Notes: a model not told the origin generated them from the letters alone. Shown: positions 20,601 through 31,999, counted from the first letter of the stretch. The stretch: DNA of 64,000 nt from Symbiodinium microadriaticum (GCA_001939145.1 LSRX01001088.1:94372-158371); one strand, 5' to 3'. A program made the numbers and translations.

Positions 20601-21759
20601 GCGTGTACGGTAAATGTCCAAGGTTCACGCGTGTCTAGACTGGCGGTTTTCTGTTTTTGAGATTTTGGGGTTTAGGTTTGGGCTTCAGCTCTGGCTGCAG
20701 CGCCTACAGGGCCTAAAGCCCACGCTTTCCATAGCATTAATTAAGATCTTTCTAAATGCCTTTCCAAATCCCACAAATATCGTTTAATTCTCCCAGTAAA
20801 ACCCACAATCATCACATAAAATCCTTCCAAATCCTTCTGGCAAATTCCAGACGAGCGTTTTCAAAACCTCGTCAAAACCCGTAAACCCCTGCAGAATCTC
20901 ATGACAACATTACCCGTAAATTTTAAGTCCCTTGCAAAACCCATGAAAGCCCGTCTACACTTCGAAGATTCCCATACCTAAAACGGAAACTTGACTTGGC
21001 GTTGTTGTACAAAGGCGGGTCAAAACAACAGACGGAGCTCCAGTTTTGTCTCTACCAGCAGGTAGAAACAAAGTCCTTACTGCCCTCACTAATCTTCTGG
21101 CCTATCTAGCCCCCTAGCCACCGAAGGGGTTGAAATTCAAGCGTGTGCGAAAATGCCCCTGCTCAGACATCAAGGCTTGATTCCACATTCTAGTGTGTAG
21201 CTGTGGAGCTTCCTGACCGTCACTGACTGACCGTTCCCTTTCTTTTTTCCCTTACACTGTTCGTGTCTTTCCATCTTCCTGATAGCTTTGGTCCCTTGCG
21301 CTTTACCTGTTATTTTCTTCGTGGACACCTTTCAAGACCGTCGTCCTGTGTTACCTGTTGACGTGTCATGGCTCGTGAGGCCTTCCTGCTGCCAGGGCAC
21401 GGCCACATAGATTTCACATGCGGCATACTGGGATGAAATGCCGGGAGCGCAAAGCGCCCATTATAAGCAGCTCAGGCAGAGTTTTTACCAATTCCTGTCG
21501 CCTGCCGCCGGCCGGTTGCACAGACTGTCGAGCGAATTCTATGCGATTCTATGCGCAACATGTACTGTAAGCGTGGTTGAAGCGCTCTCGGAATCGTGCT
21601 CCGGTTTGCTTGCTCGGAGACTCCGTTGTACTGAGTCATGAGATTCCCGAGAATTTTTGCGGTATGTGCAGACCCAGTGAAGTTCATGAGCATGGAGCAG
21701 CTTGATGTTCATAGCACCATCGATTTTCCATTCTTTTGATGGCCAGGCATTTTTACATT

Positions 21760-22165
21760 GCCGTCACATCGTCTGGTTCTTGGAGACCTTTTCCTGAGAG
21801 GCTCCAACGTCATCATGGTGGGTCTCGCAAAGTTCAGCTGCTGGACTTCGGCATGGCGCAAAGCTGCCATGGAACCTCCTTGGCGAAGGTGTGAGACCCA
21901 AATCATCCCCGATCGCAGGCGTGTGCTTGCCGATGGGACGTGTAGGTACGCGGATCTCCATATTTTATGCGCTCCAGAAATCTTCATGTACAGTCGTGGG
22001 AGCCTGACTGTGTTGGTATGATTGCTTGAAACTATTCTCCTGAGTTTCATGTTTGAGCTGTTTGGATTTGGAGCTTCGTTTGACCTTAGGTCATGCTGGC
22101 TACGGTGACAGAGTGGACGTGTGGGCTCTGGGGGTGACACTGTGGGACGGGGCGGGATTGGCTGA
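21760..22165 (+). pseudogene. protein kinase catalytic-domain remnant (exons with frameshifts)
   Basis: Kinase signatures occur in order on the plus strand: a catalytic-loop-like GDLFLRGSNVIM (about 21,785-21,820); VQLLDFGMAQ with the DFG Asp codon at 21,844; GSPYFM then APEIF (21,952-21,985); and, after a likely intron ending in AG at 22,089, GYGDRVDVWALGVTLW, the subdomain IX block. Two places need a one-base shift to stay in frame: between NVIM and RKVQLLDFG, and at C21970 between GSPYFM and APEIF. The segment between SLAKV and RGSPYFM looks like a short intron (about 21,888-21,943). The N-lobe was not found. Either this is a decayed kinase or the draft has indel errors; I favour decay. 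Confidence 0.6.
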
Positions 22166-22199
22166 GGGACCTCCTTCGCCTCTTTCTATGACTGGACTG

Positions 22200-22295
22200 G
22201 CTGCGCCTAGCCCCTCCCCCTCCCCCTCCCCCTCCCCCTACCACTACCACTACCACTACCACTACCACTACCACTGCCACTGCAACTGCGGCTAC
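22200..22295 (+). repeat. (CCCCTC)n then (CCACTA)n tracts
   Basis: Two adjacent hexamer repeats, directly after the kinase remnant. Confidence 0.9.
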
Positions 22296-22428
22296 TACTT
22301 GTAGGCTCCAGTGTGGCTTTCTTCTTCGGTTTCGTCACTACTAAAACTAAGATGGAACTATATTATTGGAGAGCCCGGTACATCCAAAATCCTGAACCCT
22401 AAACCCGAAGCCCTAAATGCAAAACCCT

Positions 22429-22560
22429 NTGGGGCGCCCCTGGATTTTACATCAGATCTCTTACAAACCTTGAGCCTGATGGGGCGCCCTGGGCTTTTGC
22501 ATCAGATCTTGTACAAATCTTGAACCCTTGGACTGATGGGGCGCCCTGGCTTCAATAGCA
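22429..22560 (+). repeat. tandem repeat of about 50-58 bp with GGGGCGCCC core
   Basis: Three copies of a unit with GGGGCGCCC followed by CATCAGATCT and ACAAA.CTTGA, starting near 22,430, 22,479 and 22,537. A single N at 22,429 sits at the start of the first copy. Confidence 0.75.
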
Positions 22561-22579
22561 GAGCTGGGTTCCTCGAGTT

Positions 22580-22700
22580 TTATCGGATTTGTCCCTGTCG
22601 GGTTTATCGGGCCTATCGGGCTTATCGAGCTTAGCGGGTTTATCGGGCTTATCGGGTTTAGCGGGTTTATCGGGTTAAGCGAACTTATCGGGCTTAGCAG
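22580..22700 (+). repeat. 9-10 bp minisatellite (TTATCGGGC / TTAGCGGGT)
   Basis: About a dozen tandem copies of TTATCGGG or TTAGCGGG words. Confidence 0.85.
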
Positions 22701-23127
22701 AGCGCGGTCGCTATATCCGCGCGCAATGGTAAACTTCAGCATATTTAGCACACAGGCAAGCACACAGTTTGCAACAAACCGCACCACATTGGTCTAACCG
22801 TCCTCTTGAGCGCCGAGCAGGGTGGCCACTGATCGGCGCATGCACACCGCTACGGCTACGGAGTCGAGCGCCTCGCTACAACGAACGTGCTGAGCAACGC
22901 TCCCAGCCTTTTCTGGGCCTTCACAGACAGCGAACAGGACGCGGATCAAGAGCAGCCAGACGGGCCAGACCTGGAGACTGCAGGTGTCAGCATGCGAAGG
23001 CGGTAGGTCGATGTCGAGTCGTGCAGCGAAAGCTGGAAATATCATCCACCTTCATTTTCCCTGCAGCAAGCTGCCCATGGCATGTAGGAGCGGGGAATGC
23101 ATCAAATGAGGCTCAGAAACATGTCAG

Positions 23128-23358
23128 GTAAGAGCAACGCAACCTGCCCATGAATTGCATCGTTTGGTGCATCTGTTCGTTCCCAAAGGGGCTGCAGCAG
23201 TCGCCTATCAGAGCAATTTGCCCTTGCTCCGCTCTGATCCATGGATCCCCACCAGGCTGTTTGCGAGTAGTTTCGCAGACCAGTGGGGTCCACCTGCCAA
23301 AGAAAGGATCACACTCCCATTTTGGCCCGATGGCACCACCACATACAGTGTCAACTGA
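23128..23358 (+). CDS. probable terminal exon of an unknown plus-strand gene
   Basis: The plus frame ending in TGA at 23,356-23,358 reads well as protein: HRLVHLFVPKGAAAVAYQ, then a middle with SDPWIPTRLFASSFADQWG and an end with PFWPDGTTTYSVN. Residue composition and lack of low complexity support coding. It opens after an AG near 23,127, so it is more likely a last exon than a separate small gene with an ATG at 23,155. No family was recognised and the upstream exons were not identified. Confidence 0.4.
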   Translation, partial: VRATQPAHELHRLVHLFVPKGAAAVAYQSNLPLLRSDPWIPTRLFASSFADQWGPPAKERITLPFWPDGTTTYSVN

Positions 23359-23510
23359 TATGCTTCCACCCCTTCTGACAAGTTCGATTCGCAGAAATCT
23401 CTTGAGTCAAGGCACCTATCAGCATGGATGGAGTTGCGTTTGAGGGACGCAAGGCTGTTGCAATCATGTCGAACATCGCTTCACCCCTTCGCTTTCATCT
23501 CCACACCGTG

Positions 23511-23557
23511 AGGAGAGGAGAGGAGAGGAGAAGAGAGGAGAGGAGAGGAGAGGAGAG
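23511..23557 (+). repeat. (GAGAG GA)n purine tract
   Basis: Pure GA-rich repeat of AGGAGAGGAG units, about 47 bases. Confidence 0.95.
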
Positions 23558-24599
23558 GCGAGGCCGAACACCCACCCGCAAAATTATGCACAGAAGGTGG
23601 ACAGGGGCTGGGAGGCTGGGCGGAGGAATCCCATCCTTCGCGGCACCACAGTGTCGCTGTGAGAGCAACAGAGGCTGTGGATTCCGACAAAAGAAATGTG
23701 CTGCCACTGTTACGAGGGGTTGGGGGCGGGGGCTGGGCCGGTTGACGTGGGATACTTGGTGCAAACGAGAACTTTGCCATCCAGCATCTTCTGTTGGCGT
23801 TTGTAGGCTTTTCCCACCCACTTTCTTGTCTAGTAGCTGATTTTGCTTGCCCACCCACTGTCTTTTTGGTAGCTCATTTTGCTCTTGCTTAACTCCCCTG
23901 GGCCTGTGACTTTCTTTCTGTGCTGATGTGTGGCGCTTTCTTGTCGCGTGTAGGCCCCTGAAGCAAAGCGTAAACGCCAAAAGAAGATGTTGGGTGGCAA
24001 GCTCTAAAACCAAACCCCAAGCTCTGAAAATAATATGACCGCCAGTTGACCTGCTTGTCCTTCCGTGCCTTTGTGTGGCATCAGGTGCACTGGTCATCGC
24101 AGGAGCTGTCTATGCTTCGACAATGCGACTGATGCTCTGGCGGTGTTCTTCCCTGCAGCCTCCTCCCGCCTCTGAAAACTCCCATCTTTGATGCTTCGTA
24201 AAGGAAAACGGACGCAGCGAGCAGAGCACCTTCCCGGTGGGCCGCACCCAGCAGGGATGCCAAGTCTTGGTCCTCATCTGCCGGGCCTCTCAAGCAAAGG
24301 CTGCACAGCTTTGGGGACTTTCCGGAAAAGCACCTCCTGCAGGAAGGCTCGGAAGAAGCCGTCAGCTTGTGCCTACGCTGCAGCTCTCTCTCTCTCGCTC
24401 CTTAACTTGTCTTTCTTGCACTGGGCTTCAGGACCTGCTATAGCACGCTTCAAGTTTGCCAGCGCCTGTTAAGGCTACGGCGGCTTCTTCACCCCAGCAT
24501 TTCAAACAGGCGAATCTACCCTCTACCTCTGTCTTAAGCAGGGGCCCCACCGCCTGCCCCCCAAACAGTATCCGTTGCTGAAAGGCATCCCGTTTGCAG

Positions 24600-24965
24600 A
24601 AGAATCGGGGAGGCTTTTTTCTGCCTCAGAGCGCCGAGCTGAGCACGGGGCCCCCGGCCACGGCATCTTTGGCCAGGGCCGGGGAGTCTGCGACGTAGGC
24701 CGCGGCGACCTCCGGATGCCGTTTCAAGAGCCAGGTCCTCACACCGGGCGGGGGGGCAGTCGGCAGCGTTGGAAGCGCTCGCGAGAACAACTCCGAACGC
24801 TGAGGCTCCGGCACAAGCATCTCTCGTGGCTTCTCAGGAAAGCGGGCGGCCAAATGGCGCAGCCACAGCTCCTTGCGATCGTTGTGATCTTGAAGGAGCT
24901 CATGAAGACCTCTGACGAAACAAGGCTCTCATGCAGTTTCAGCATACGTCCTGCCTCGTGAACAA
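24600..24965 (-). CDS. exon of an unknown helical protein
   Basis: The minus strand reads continuously as protein across this stretch: HELLQDHNDRKELWLRHLAA, then RFPEKPREMLVPEP, a Pro-rich SRALPTLPTAPPPG, and VRTWLLKRHPEVAAAYVADS. The density of charged and hydrophobic residues in helical spacing is unlike the other frames. It may belong to the same transcription unit as the 25.5-26.5 kb exon upstream on this strand. No family was recognised; the splice sites are not defined. Confidence 0.45.
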
Positions 24966-25520
24966 TGCTTTTTGAATGCAAGCTGCGGCCATCTTTGAAG
25001 ATTGCACCCGGCAGCAACGGATCCAAATGCCGTGCTGCGGCGCAGAAAAGCTTGAAGTATCCCAGAGCTTTGCCGTCATCAGCGCTCCTTTGACACGAAG
25101 ATTTGCCGAGGAGGCAACGGGAGAAGCGGACGGTATTGGACCGTTGAGCTTTTTAGGAAATCTAGCTTCCTCGTTGTGGCCTGGAGCCAGTTCGGATTTT
25201 GGCGTTCAGAAGTCGAGACAAAACTTGGAGCTTCATCTGCCGAGACGGAGATGTAAGCAGCATGTGATCGAAAGACTGTCAAAAGCCGAAGCCCCAAAGA
25301 AGATCTCTTCAACCAACGTGCTTCAAAGCGAACCACCGTGCAACCCGCATCCTCCGAGCGAGAAATTTTGGTCATACGTCACGCAATCAAGGTCAACTCT
25401 GCCCTCTGTGACTATCACTTACACTTGCAAGATCTTGCAAGATCTTGCAAGAGCTGCGACCACTGCACACCAGCGGCTGCGATGAACCGAGGTGCGCAAG
25501 GGTTCGCTGGGCCAGTGCTT

Positions 25521-26420
25521 TCAACGTGCGGCGCTGCAGATCCAAAGCACGAGTCTCGCCAGCCTCTCGCAGAAGCACGCAGAAACACGGCAGACACAGC
25601 GACTCTTCCCTTCTCTCGCCTGCGGGGCCATCTCCAGGAGGCCACGCAGGGCCTCGAAAATCTCGTCGTCTGCCGCGGCCGCGGCCGCGAAGCCCTGAAG
25701 CCCAGCTTCCAGCATCGTCTCCCAGAACTCCACGCACTTCGGGGACCCTCCCTTCGCTTGCGCCTCCGGCCCTTGCGCCTCCGGCCCTTTCGGCCCTTTG
25801 CGCAGAGCCAGGATCGTCAAGGTCAAGGCCCTCGCGGCGAGGCGAGGGAAGGTGTGGCCCGATCGCGCGATGCGCTGAAGTGTTCCGAGGACGACGGAAT
25901 CACCGAGGATCTCTTCGAGGAGTTTCTCTTCTGAGAGCATTCCCAGCCAGAAGTGGAGCCGAGAGCTCGCTGCAAAGGAGGTGGAGGTGCCCACTGCAGT
26001 CACGGCAGCATCCAGCTCGCACAATGTGCTCAACATGGCCTCAGCTTCGAAGTCGAGCAAGGCGCAAAAAGAGGCTTCGTCGGATTCTGCCTGCACCCCC
26101 GCGCCTTGCGGAAGTCGCCATCGCGAGAGCCGGACTTCACGATGCTCAAGCAAACAGCGCGGTACTCCTCTGCATGGTGTTCGCACATCTAAGGAGGCAG
26201 ATGGGTTCCGTCTCCTTTCCTGACTGTCTTCCCGGAAGATGTCGACACAGCTAACTGCTCGAAGCAATCTCACCAGCACACACGGTGCGAGCTGCTGCAA
26301 ATCCGCCTCAGGCGAAAGCGAGAATGCCAAGAATGCGAACTGCGCACAAATGGCTCGCCCCTTCGTCGGCCTCTCGAGCTATGGTCGCCACTGCGAAGAA
26401 AGCAGAGAACGTGAACCATC
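25521..26420 (-). CDS. exons of an ARM/HEAT-like helical-repeat protein
   Basis: A long minus-strand frame contains helix pairs such as DLQQLAPCVLVRLLRAV, CALLDFEAEAMLSTLCEL, LHFWLGMLSEEKLLEEIL and EIFEALRGLLEMAPQ, with small-residue helices (LAARALTLTILAL) between them. A second piece in another frame just upstream (VATIAREADEGASHLCAVRI, about 26,325-26,400) reads like another armadillo-type helix, so at least one intron or frame change separates them. Spacing and composition suggest an ARM/HEAT solenoid, a scaffold fold, but no specific family can be named. There is no usable ATG in the long frame, so it is internal exon sequence. Confidence 0.5.
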
Positions 26421-27419
26421 GCCTGCATCCCGGCCCCCCCTCGCAAGGCTTGCTGTGCATCGCGAGCACTCACTACTCCAAGCCTTGCTGGTTGTGAAGA
26501 TCCGGCATTTGGATGACAGCTCACAGCCAGTGCCCACTGCTCCAACGGGTCCATCAGCCTGTTCAGATGCGCACTCCATGTCAACCTGAACTGGGTCGCC
26601 GGGCCTGGCCTGGCCTGGCCAATTGAGAATCCTCCGACAGTGCAGCAGCACACTTCCCAATGGCCACGCAGAACCGAGGCACCAGCACCTGCCCATATCC
26701 AGTCAATAAGGAAAAAGATACCGAGTACAGCTTCACGATGAGTACAATCAGAAACCTCTTCAGCACAGGAAATTCCGTGCCTGGCTCTGTTGAAGGTCGC
26801 ATGTTGGAGTCAAGTGAGTGCAGGTGCAGGATAGATTGAATCAACTGAAAAGGCCGTGCATTCGCAACAGCACAGCCCTTGGTTATGAGAACGTTGTCGT
26901 CGCTTGTGTCGCAAATCTCACCCGGAACAGGTGCAACACTGTGTGTGACCTCAAAGACCGTCTGCGTCTCATAGCAATGCAGACGGACGAGTCGGAGCAG
27001 CATTGTCCATGCTCCAAAAACCATAGGAGAGACAAAATTCTTCAGACATATCCATGAGACGAACTGCAAAGCAGCGGCTCAACTTGCCCGGAACCTCCCC
27101 GGAATCCCGGCCGGAACCGGCTAGAGAACCCAGAACCTGAACCGAACCTAACCGCCAGAACCTCCCATGCCCGCCTTGGAACCTGAACCCACCCTCCGAA
27201 CCCGCCCCAGAACTTGCCCCGGCAAGTGACAAGTTTCGGAAAATAAAAAAACAGACCCGCAAGGTTCGAGAATGCACGACCAAAATCCGAACGCAGCTTT
27301 GGGCACATGACAGACAAGAAAGCAACGAAACAGGTTCAAGCGGAACGAGGCTTACGCGTCTGGGGAGGTTGCTTTCATCCTGCCTGGCGGAGGGAGGAAC
27401 GGCGCTCGCTCTCCAGCTC

Positions 27420-27940
27420 CTTGATCGGTAAACTTAAGAGCTCTTCCGGCAGAAGCTCCAGGCAGAGCGTCTCGCAGAGGCCAGACACGATCTTCACATG
27501 CACCTGCGCCGGACCTCAGAACAGGAGAAAAAGGAGGAAGTGATCACGAAGTTGCTAGGTTGCTAGTAATTATGTGGCGGAGGAGCGCTAATGCAAGGCT
27601 GCTTAAAAGCAGATGCTTGCAAGGCTCAGCCGTCCAGGGCCGCTGTGAAGATGCACTGCGCCAGGAACCCCCCCTCCATGGAGCGGGCGAGGAGGCCGCT
27701 GACCGCTGCAGCGCCCCCCGTTCTCTCCAACATGAAAGCGGCCAAACCTTGAAACAAAAAGCTGGCGCCCTCTGCAACGCCCGAAATTACAAGACCAATT
27801 GTCTCTAACTCGCACTGAAGAGGCCAGGCCAAAGCCAAGGGGCAATGTTGCGGCGAGAGCTTCGGCCGCGCACAGGTCCCAAGAGCAGGCCCCTGCCATT
27901 CCCAACTCTTCGCGTCTGGTGGCCAAGCCTTGCCACAAGG
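27420..27940 (-). CDS. exons of a helical-repeat protein
   Basis: Two minus-strand pieces look coding. About 27,626-27,838 contains LVISGVAEGASFLFQGLAA and GLLARSMEGGFLAQCIF. About 27,425-27,500 contains VHVKIVSGLCETLCLELL followed by PEELLSLPIKELE, and is preceded by a CAG acceptor-like sequence. Both look like alpha-helical repeats similar in style to the 25.5-26.4 kb exons, which lie downstream on the same strand, so they may be parts of one gene. This link is inference. Confidence 0.45.
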
Positions 27941-28019
27941 TGCACTGAAGAGTTAAAAAAAACTAGAAGACGAGTGGCCCGAAAGCATCACTTGCCAAGA
28001 GTTTAGCGCTATATAAAGT

Positions 28020-28530
28020 CATAGAGTGAAGTACATAAAGTCATACAGTCAAGTGCACAGTTTGAGTACATAGAATCTAGTGAATCTAGTGCATAGAGTC
28101 ATATTGTCACAGAGTCAAGTGCATAGAGTCATCAAGTACAAAGTCCAGGTTTAGAGTTTAGGGTTTAGGGTTTAGGGTACTCGATGTACTTGACTCTATG
28201 GACTCTACGTGTATCTCCACTCTATGTTTATCGTCACTTCACTCTGTTGTCACCCGCACTCGACTCTATTTACTACACCTTACATGTACTTGACTCTATG
28301 TTTATCGTGACTCTATGTTTATCATCTATTATCGTCTATGTACTTAGGGTTTAGGGTTGAGGGTACTCGATGTACTTGACTCCATGGACTCTACGTGTAT
28401 CTCCACTCTATGTTATCGTCACTTCACTCTGTGTTTGTCACCTGCACTCGACTCTATTTACTATACCTTACATGTACTTGACTCTATGTTTATCGTGACT
28501 CTATGTTTATCATCCATTATCATCTATGTA
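28020..28530 (+). repeat. tandem duplication (period about 186 bp) with TTTAGGG telomere-type motifs
   Basis: A unit starting GGGTACTCGATGTACTTG occurs at 28,175 and again at 28,361 with small differences. Each copy is preceded by TTTAGGG repeats (three in a row at about 28,157-28,177, a degenerate set at about 28,344-28,363). The unit is itself built of CTCTATG and TACTTGACTC words. TTTAGGG is the telomere repeat reported for dinoflagellates. Confidence 0.85.
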
Positions 28531-28559
28531 CTTCTCTCGATGGCTTCGTACAGACGTAC

Positions 28560-29215
28560 TAGGTTGCGCGGGAACCCTAGAAGTAGCAACTTTACCTCGC
28601 GTTCGTACACTCGACCACGCCAATCCCCGCAAAGGGTTGCGCGGGAACCCTGCGGGAACCCGGAAGGTAGCAACTTTACCTCGCGTTCGGACACTCGACC
28701 ACGCCAATCCGCGCCAAGGGATGCGCGGGAACTCTGCGGGACCCCAAAAAATAGCAACTTTACCTCGCGTTCGCGCGCTTGCGTGGGGCGCCTACATGTT
28801 ACTAAAAAATAGCAACTTTACCTCGCGTTCGCGCATTCGACCACGCCAATCCAGGCAAAGGGTTGCGCGGGGCGAAAAGGTTGCGCGTCACGCCTAAAAG
28901 TTGCAACTTTACCTCGCGTTCGCGCGTTCGATCACGCCAATCCATGGAANCTTTACCTCGCGTTCGCGCGTTCGATCACGCCAATCCATGGAAAGGGTTG
29001 CGCGTCACGCCTACAAGTTGCAACTTTACCTCGCGTTCGCGCGCCCGACCACGTTGCGCGTCACGCCTAAAAGTTGCAACTTTACTTCGCGTTCGCGAAC
29101 CCGACCATGCCAATCCATGGAATGGGTTGCGCGATGCGCCTACATATGTTGCTAAAAAATTGCAACTTTACCTCGCGTTCGCGCGCACGACCACGCCAAT
29201 CCATGGTAAGGGTTG
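28560..29215 (+). repeat. tandem minisatellite with core AACTTTACCTCGCGTTCG
   Basis: Eight or nine imperfect copies (about 55-75 bp) of AACTTTACCTCGCGTTCG, then GACCACGCCAATCC and GGGTTGCGCG. A single N at 28,950 lies between two exact 43-base copies. Confidence 0.92.
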
Positions 29216-29289
29216 CATTCCCGATCGAAGGCATCGGTGCCGGTTCCGGTAGAAAGAAAGATAGATATACCGAGATGTAGATTGATAAG

Positions 29290-30480
29290 TCGGGTACTCT
29301 ACTTCACTCTGTGTACTATGCACTTGACTCGATGCGCTTCACTCGATGTACTATGTACTTGATACTATGCACTTCAGTCGATGTACTTCACTCTGATGTA
29401 CTTCACTCTGTGTACTATGCAGGAAGGCCGCGAACCGAACCGCAAACCGGAACCGAACCGCCAGGAACCGCTCAGCCCTGTGAACCGCAAAAAACCGCAA
29501 ACCGCTGAACCGACACGCGACACGAACCGCGCGAACCGAACCGCAGAACCACTCCATCCATCCCTCCATCCGGCTCCCTCCCCCTCTCAAACACCTTCCA
29601 TCCACACGCACCAAGCTCCTGCCCTCCCTCCTTCCAAACCCCTCCATCCAGCCAGCCCCCTCCATCCATGGCGTGGATGGAGGGAGGTTGGTGGATGGAG
29701 GGTTGGTTGGGCTGGTGGATGGAGGCTGGAGGGCTGGTGCGTGGATGGAGGGAGGTTGGTGGATGGAGGCTGGATGGAGGGGTGGATGGAGGGTGGAGGG
29801 CTGGTGGCGGAGGGCGCGGATGGAGGGAGGTTGGTGGATGGAGGGTTGGTTGGGCTGGTGGATGGAGGCTGGATGGAGGGTGCAGGCAGGGCGTGGATGG
29901 AGGCAGGTTGGTGGATGGAGGTGGGCTGGTGGATGGAGGCTGGATGGAGGGGTGGATGGAGGGTGGTGGCGGAGGGCGTGGATGGAGGGGTGTGGCTGGA
30001 TGGCTGGATGGAGGGCTGGATGGAGGGGCGCTGGGGTGTGGATGGAGGGTTGGTTGGGCTGGTGGATGGAGGCTGGATGGAGTGGAGGCTGGTTGGTGTG
30101 GATGGAGTGGTGGGGGAAGGGGGCTGGCTGGAGAGGCTGTTGGTGGATGGAGGGTTGGATGGAGGGGGTGGCTGTGGCTGGAGGGCTGGATGGAGGGTTG
30201 AGGAGGGCTGGTGGATGGAGGGTTGGATGGAGGGGGGTCTGGAATGGATGGAGGGATGGGTTTTCTGAACCGAACCGAACCGAACCGCAAGAAGAACCGC
30301 CCTGAACCGCGCGAACCGACACCGAGTCAAAACCCATCCGAGAAACCGAAACGAACCGAAACGAAACGCGGCTTTACTGACTATGCACTTGACTCGATGC
30401 ACTTCTGCACTTGATACTATGCACTTCAGTCGATGTACTTCATCACTCCGTGTACTATTACTCTGTGTACTTGATCCTAT
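29290..30480 (+). repeat. composite repeat: CACTCTGTGTACTATG words, GAACCG runs and a (GGATGGA)n array with strand switch
   Basis: Outer parts (29,290-29,420 and 30,375-30,485) share ACTTGACTCGATG and CACTTCAGTCGATG words. Inside these are GAACCGAACCG runs (29,428-29,548 and 30,262-30,368). The centre (29,560-30,258) is a CCATCC/GGATGG minisatellite that switches strand at about 29,665-29,685, where CCATCCATGGCGTGGATGG forms a near-palindrome. All frames are open and give Trp/Gly- or Pro/Ser-rich artefacts. Confidence 0.88.
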
Positions 30481-30499
30481 GTACTTCTCTGAAGGGCTT

Positions 30500-31980
30500 T
30501 GCACGGAAGAACCCTTCGCGATGCTTTCGAGAAAAAACGTCTTCTGGCTGGAAGGTCCCATCAAGGAGTCCTTAAGGCTTAAGGCTTCGGAGGAGCGAGC
30601 CTGCTGGAAGCGTAGCATGCGCTCAAGAATGGAAAGCTCCGAGACGGCAGCGCCATGGCCATAACGAGTCTGACCCTCCGCCAGCAAGGACTCGGCCAGC
30701 AGTCTTGCCATCGGCTCGGACAGCAGCGGCCACACCTACAGTAGGCAGCGAGGAGACTTCTAATTCTAGCGCCGACTGCATGCACTTGTTTTTTTGGGCT
30801 CCGCGCTTGCAGGAGGCTCTGCAGGTGCTGCTGGAAGTAGGTGGAGGTCCAAAGGTCGGCGATCGAGCACCTTGCGGTCAGCTCCGCCCACATGCGTCGG
30901 TGCTCCAGAGGAAGCTCAGAGACCTCCCAAGGATATAGACCGCTAGGTGGCCCGGGTCCGAGTCGAAAACACCGCATGTTTCATTCCCCGCCTGGGACAT
31001 CAGGTCCCCCAGCAAGAGTACGTAGCGGTTGTTGTCCATCGCTTGGTTTGCGAGAGGGCTTCCGAGATACCAGGCGCCAGACATGAGCCTCAAAAGAAGA
31101 CAAAGGCATACAGGAGGACTGGCAGCTCTATGACTGCCGGCCAAGCACCCGCCCCAAAGCTGCAGGTGATCAAGGAAGGGCGTGCTGAAGAGGATCTTTT
31201 CTGGATCATCGTGAGCCAACTTCGCCACCCTGCTAGCTGCTAGCCATGTCTTTACGTGACGCCTTCTTTCTATCTACTCATCTGCGTATCCATCTACCTA
31301 TGCATGGAGGTTTCGTCTGCTCTGGGAGACCCGTCCTTGCCGCCAGCGCTGAGGCTCCGAAGGCCAGCTGCGCCGTCGGCTCCGTCAGCCTCACGCGCGC
31401 GTGCGCGCGCCGCGGCGCGACATTGGACGCAACGCGCATGCGGCCTGAGGGGCCCGGACTGCCTATAGCGGTAGCGACCCTCCAGTAGGAGTCTGACGGA
31501 TTCTGTGCCCAGGCCAGGACGGTGAAGGCCGCAGGCAGCGCAGCATTCAGGCATGCCAGGTCACTTCTGCTGAGCTCCTGCTCCTTCAACTTCCGCGAAA
31601 ACACCCAGAAGGAAGCGGTGACGCTAATTTTGCGCGTCCTCCAGCGCTGTCAGGCTCCGCAAGAACGCCTCGCCAGCCTGCGAAAGAGAGGCCCAAAGCG
31701 CGACTCCATCGCGGTAGCGCTTCTCTCGCCTCTCGCCTCTCCCTTCGCTCACAGCTCCTGCGCTCCCTCTTCCTCCCTCTCCTTGTACACTCCTCACTGC
31801 GCTCCTCTGCGAAGCGCTCTTCGCTCAGCAGCGCGGCAACTGCGAGGATCTGCCCGAGGCTCCCAGGTTGCCAGTCCTCCCGGAGATGCGCGGATGCCGC
31901 GGCCGCTGCGGATGCGACGCTCAGCCCCTCCGCCTCCGCCTCCGCAGCCTCCGCCGGCTTCGACTTCCGCAGTCCCATGG
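30500..31980 (-). CDS. multi-exon gene for an alpha-helical protein (unknown)
   Basis: Several minus-strand pieces in changing frames look coding. Near 31,860-31,978 there is an ATG-led segment with KSKPAEAAEAEAEG and GSLGQILAVAALLSEERF. At 31,635-31,715, DGVALWASLSQAGEAFL. At 31,470-31,604, FSRKLKEQELSRSDLACLNA. At 30,950-31,100, ANQAMDNNRYVLLLGDLMS. At 30,800-30,940, MWAELTARCSIADLWTSTYF. At 30,560-30,735, AVSELSILERMLRFQQ. The chain resembles a helical-repeat scaffold, but no family is identified. Exon limits were not solved. The start at 31,978 is only the best visible ATG. Confidence 0.4.
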
Positions 31981-31999
31981 AACGAGACCCAAGCAGCCG

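Larger units (their letters stand above)
13870..21750. other. gene-poor region dominated by simple repeats
   Basis: No gene was recognised over this 8-kb stretch. A few minus-strand pieces (for example about 16,090-16,180, with KKDAQRHLQLFGIPHLEL) could be single exons but cannot be joined to anything. Named simple repeats inside the region are listed separately. Confidence 0.35.

Noticed and set aside
23290-23345. CCCATTTTGGCCCGA as a spliced-leader gene
   Set aside because: Only part of the leader matches and the expected 5' CCGTAGCC and 3' CTCAAG bases are missing.
28560-29215. Regular repeats as a CRISPR array
   Set aside because: Copies are imperfect with variable length and spacers are not unique; context is eukaryotic.
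29351-30735. Very long open frames (up to 382 residues) rich in Pro/Ser or Trp/Gly
   Set aside because: They arise from the CCATCC/GGATGG minisatellite and GAACCG runs, which lack stops in every frame.
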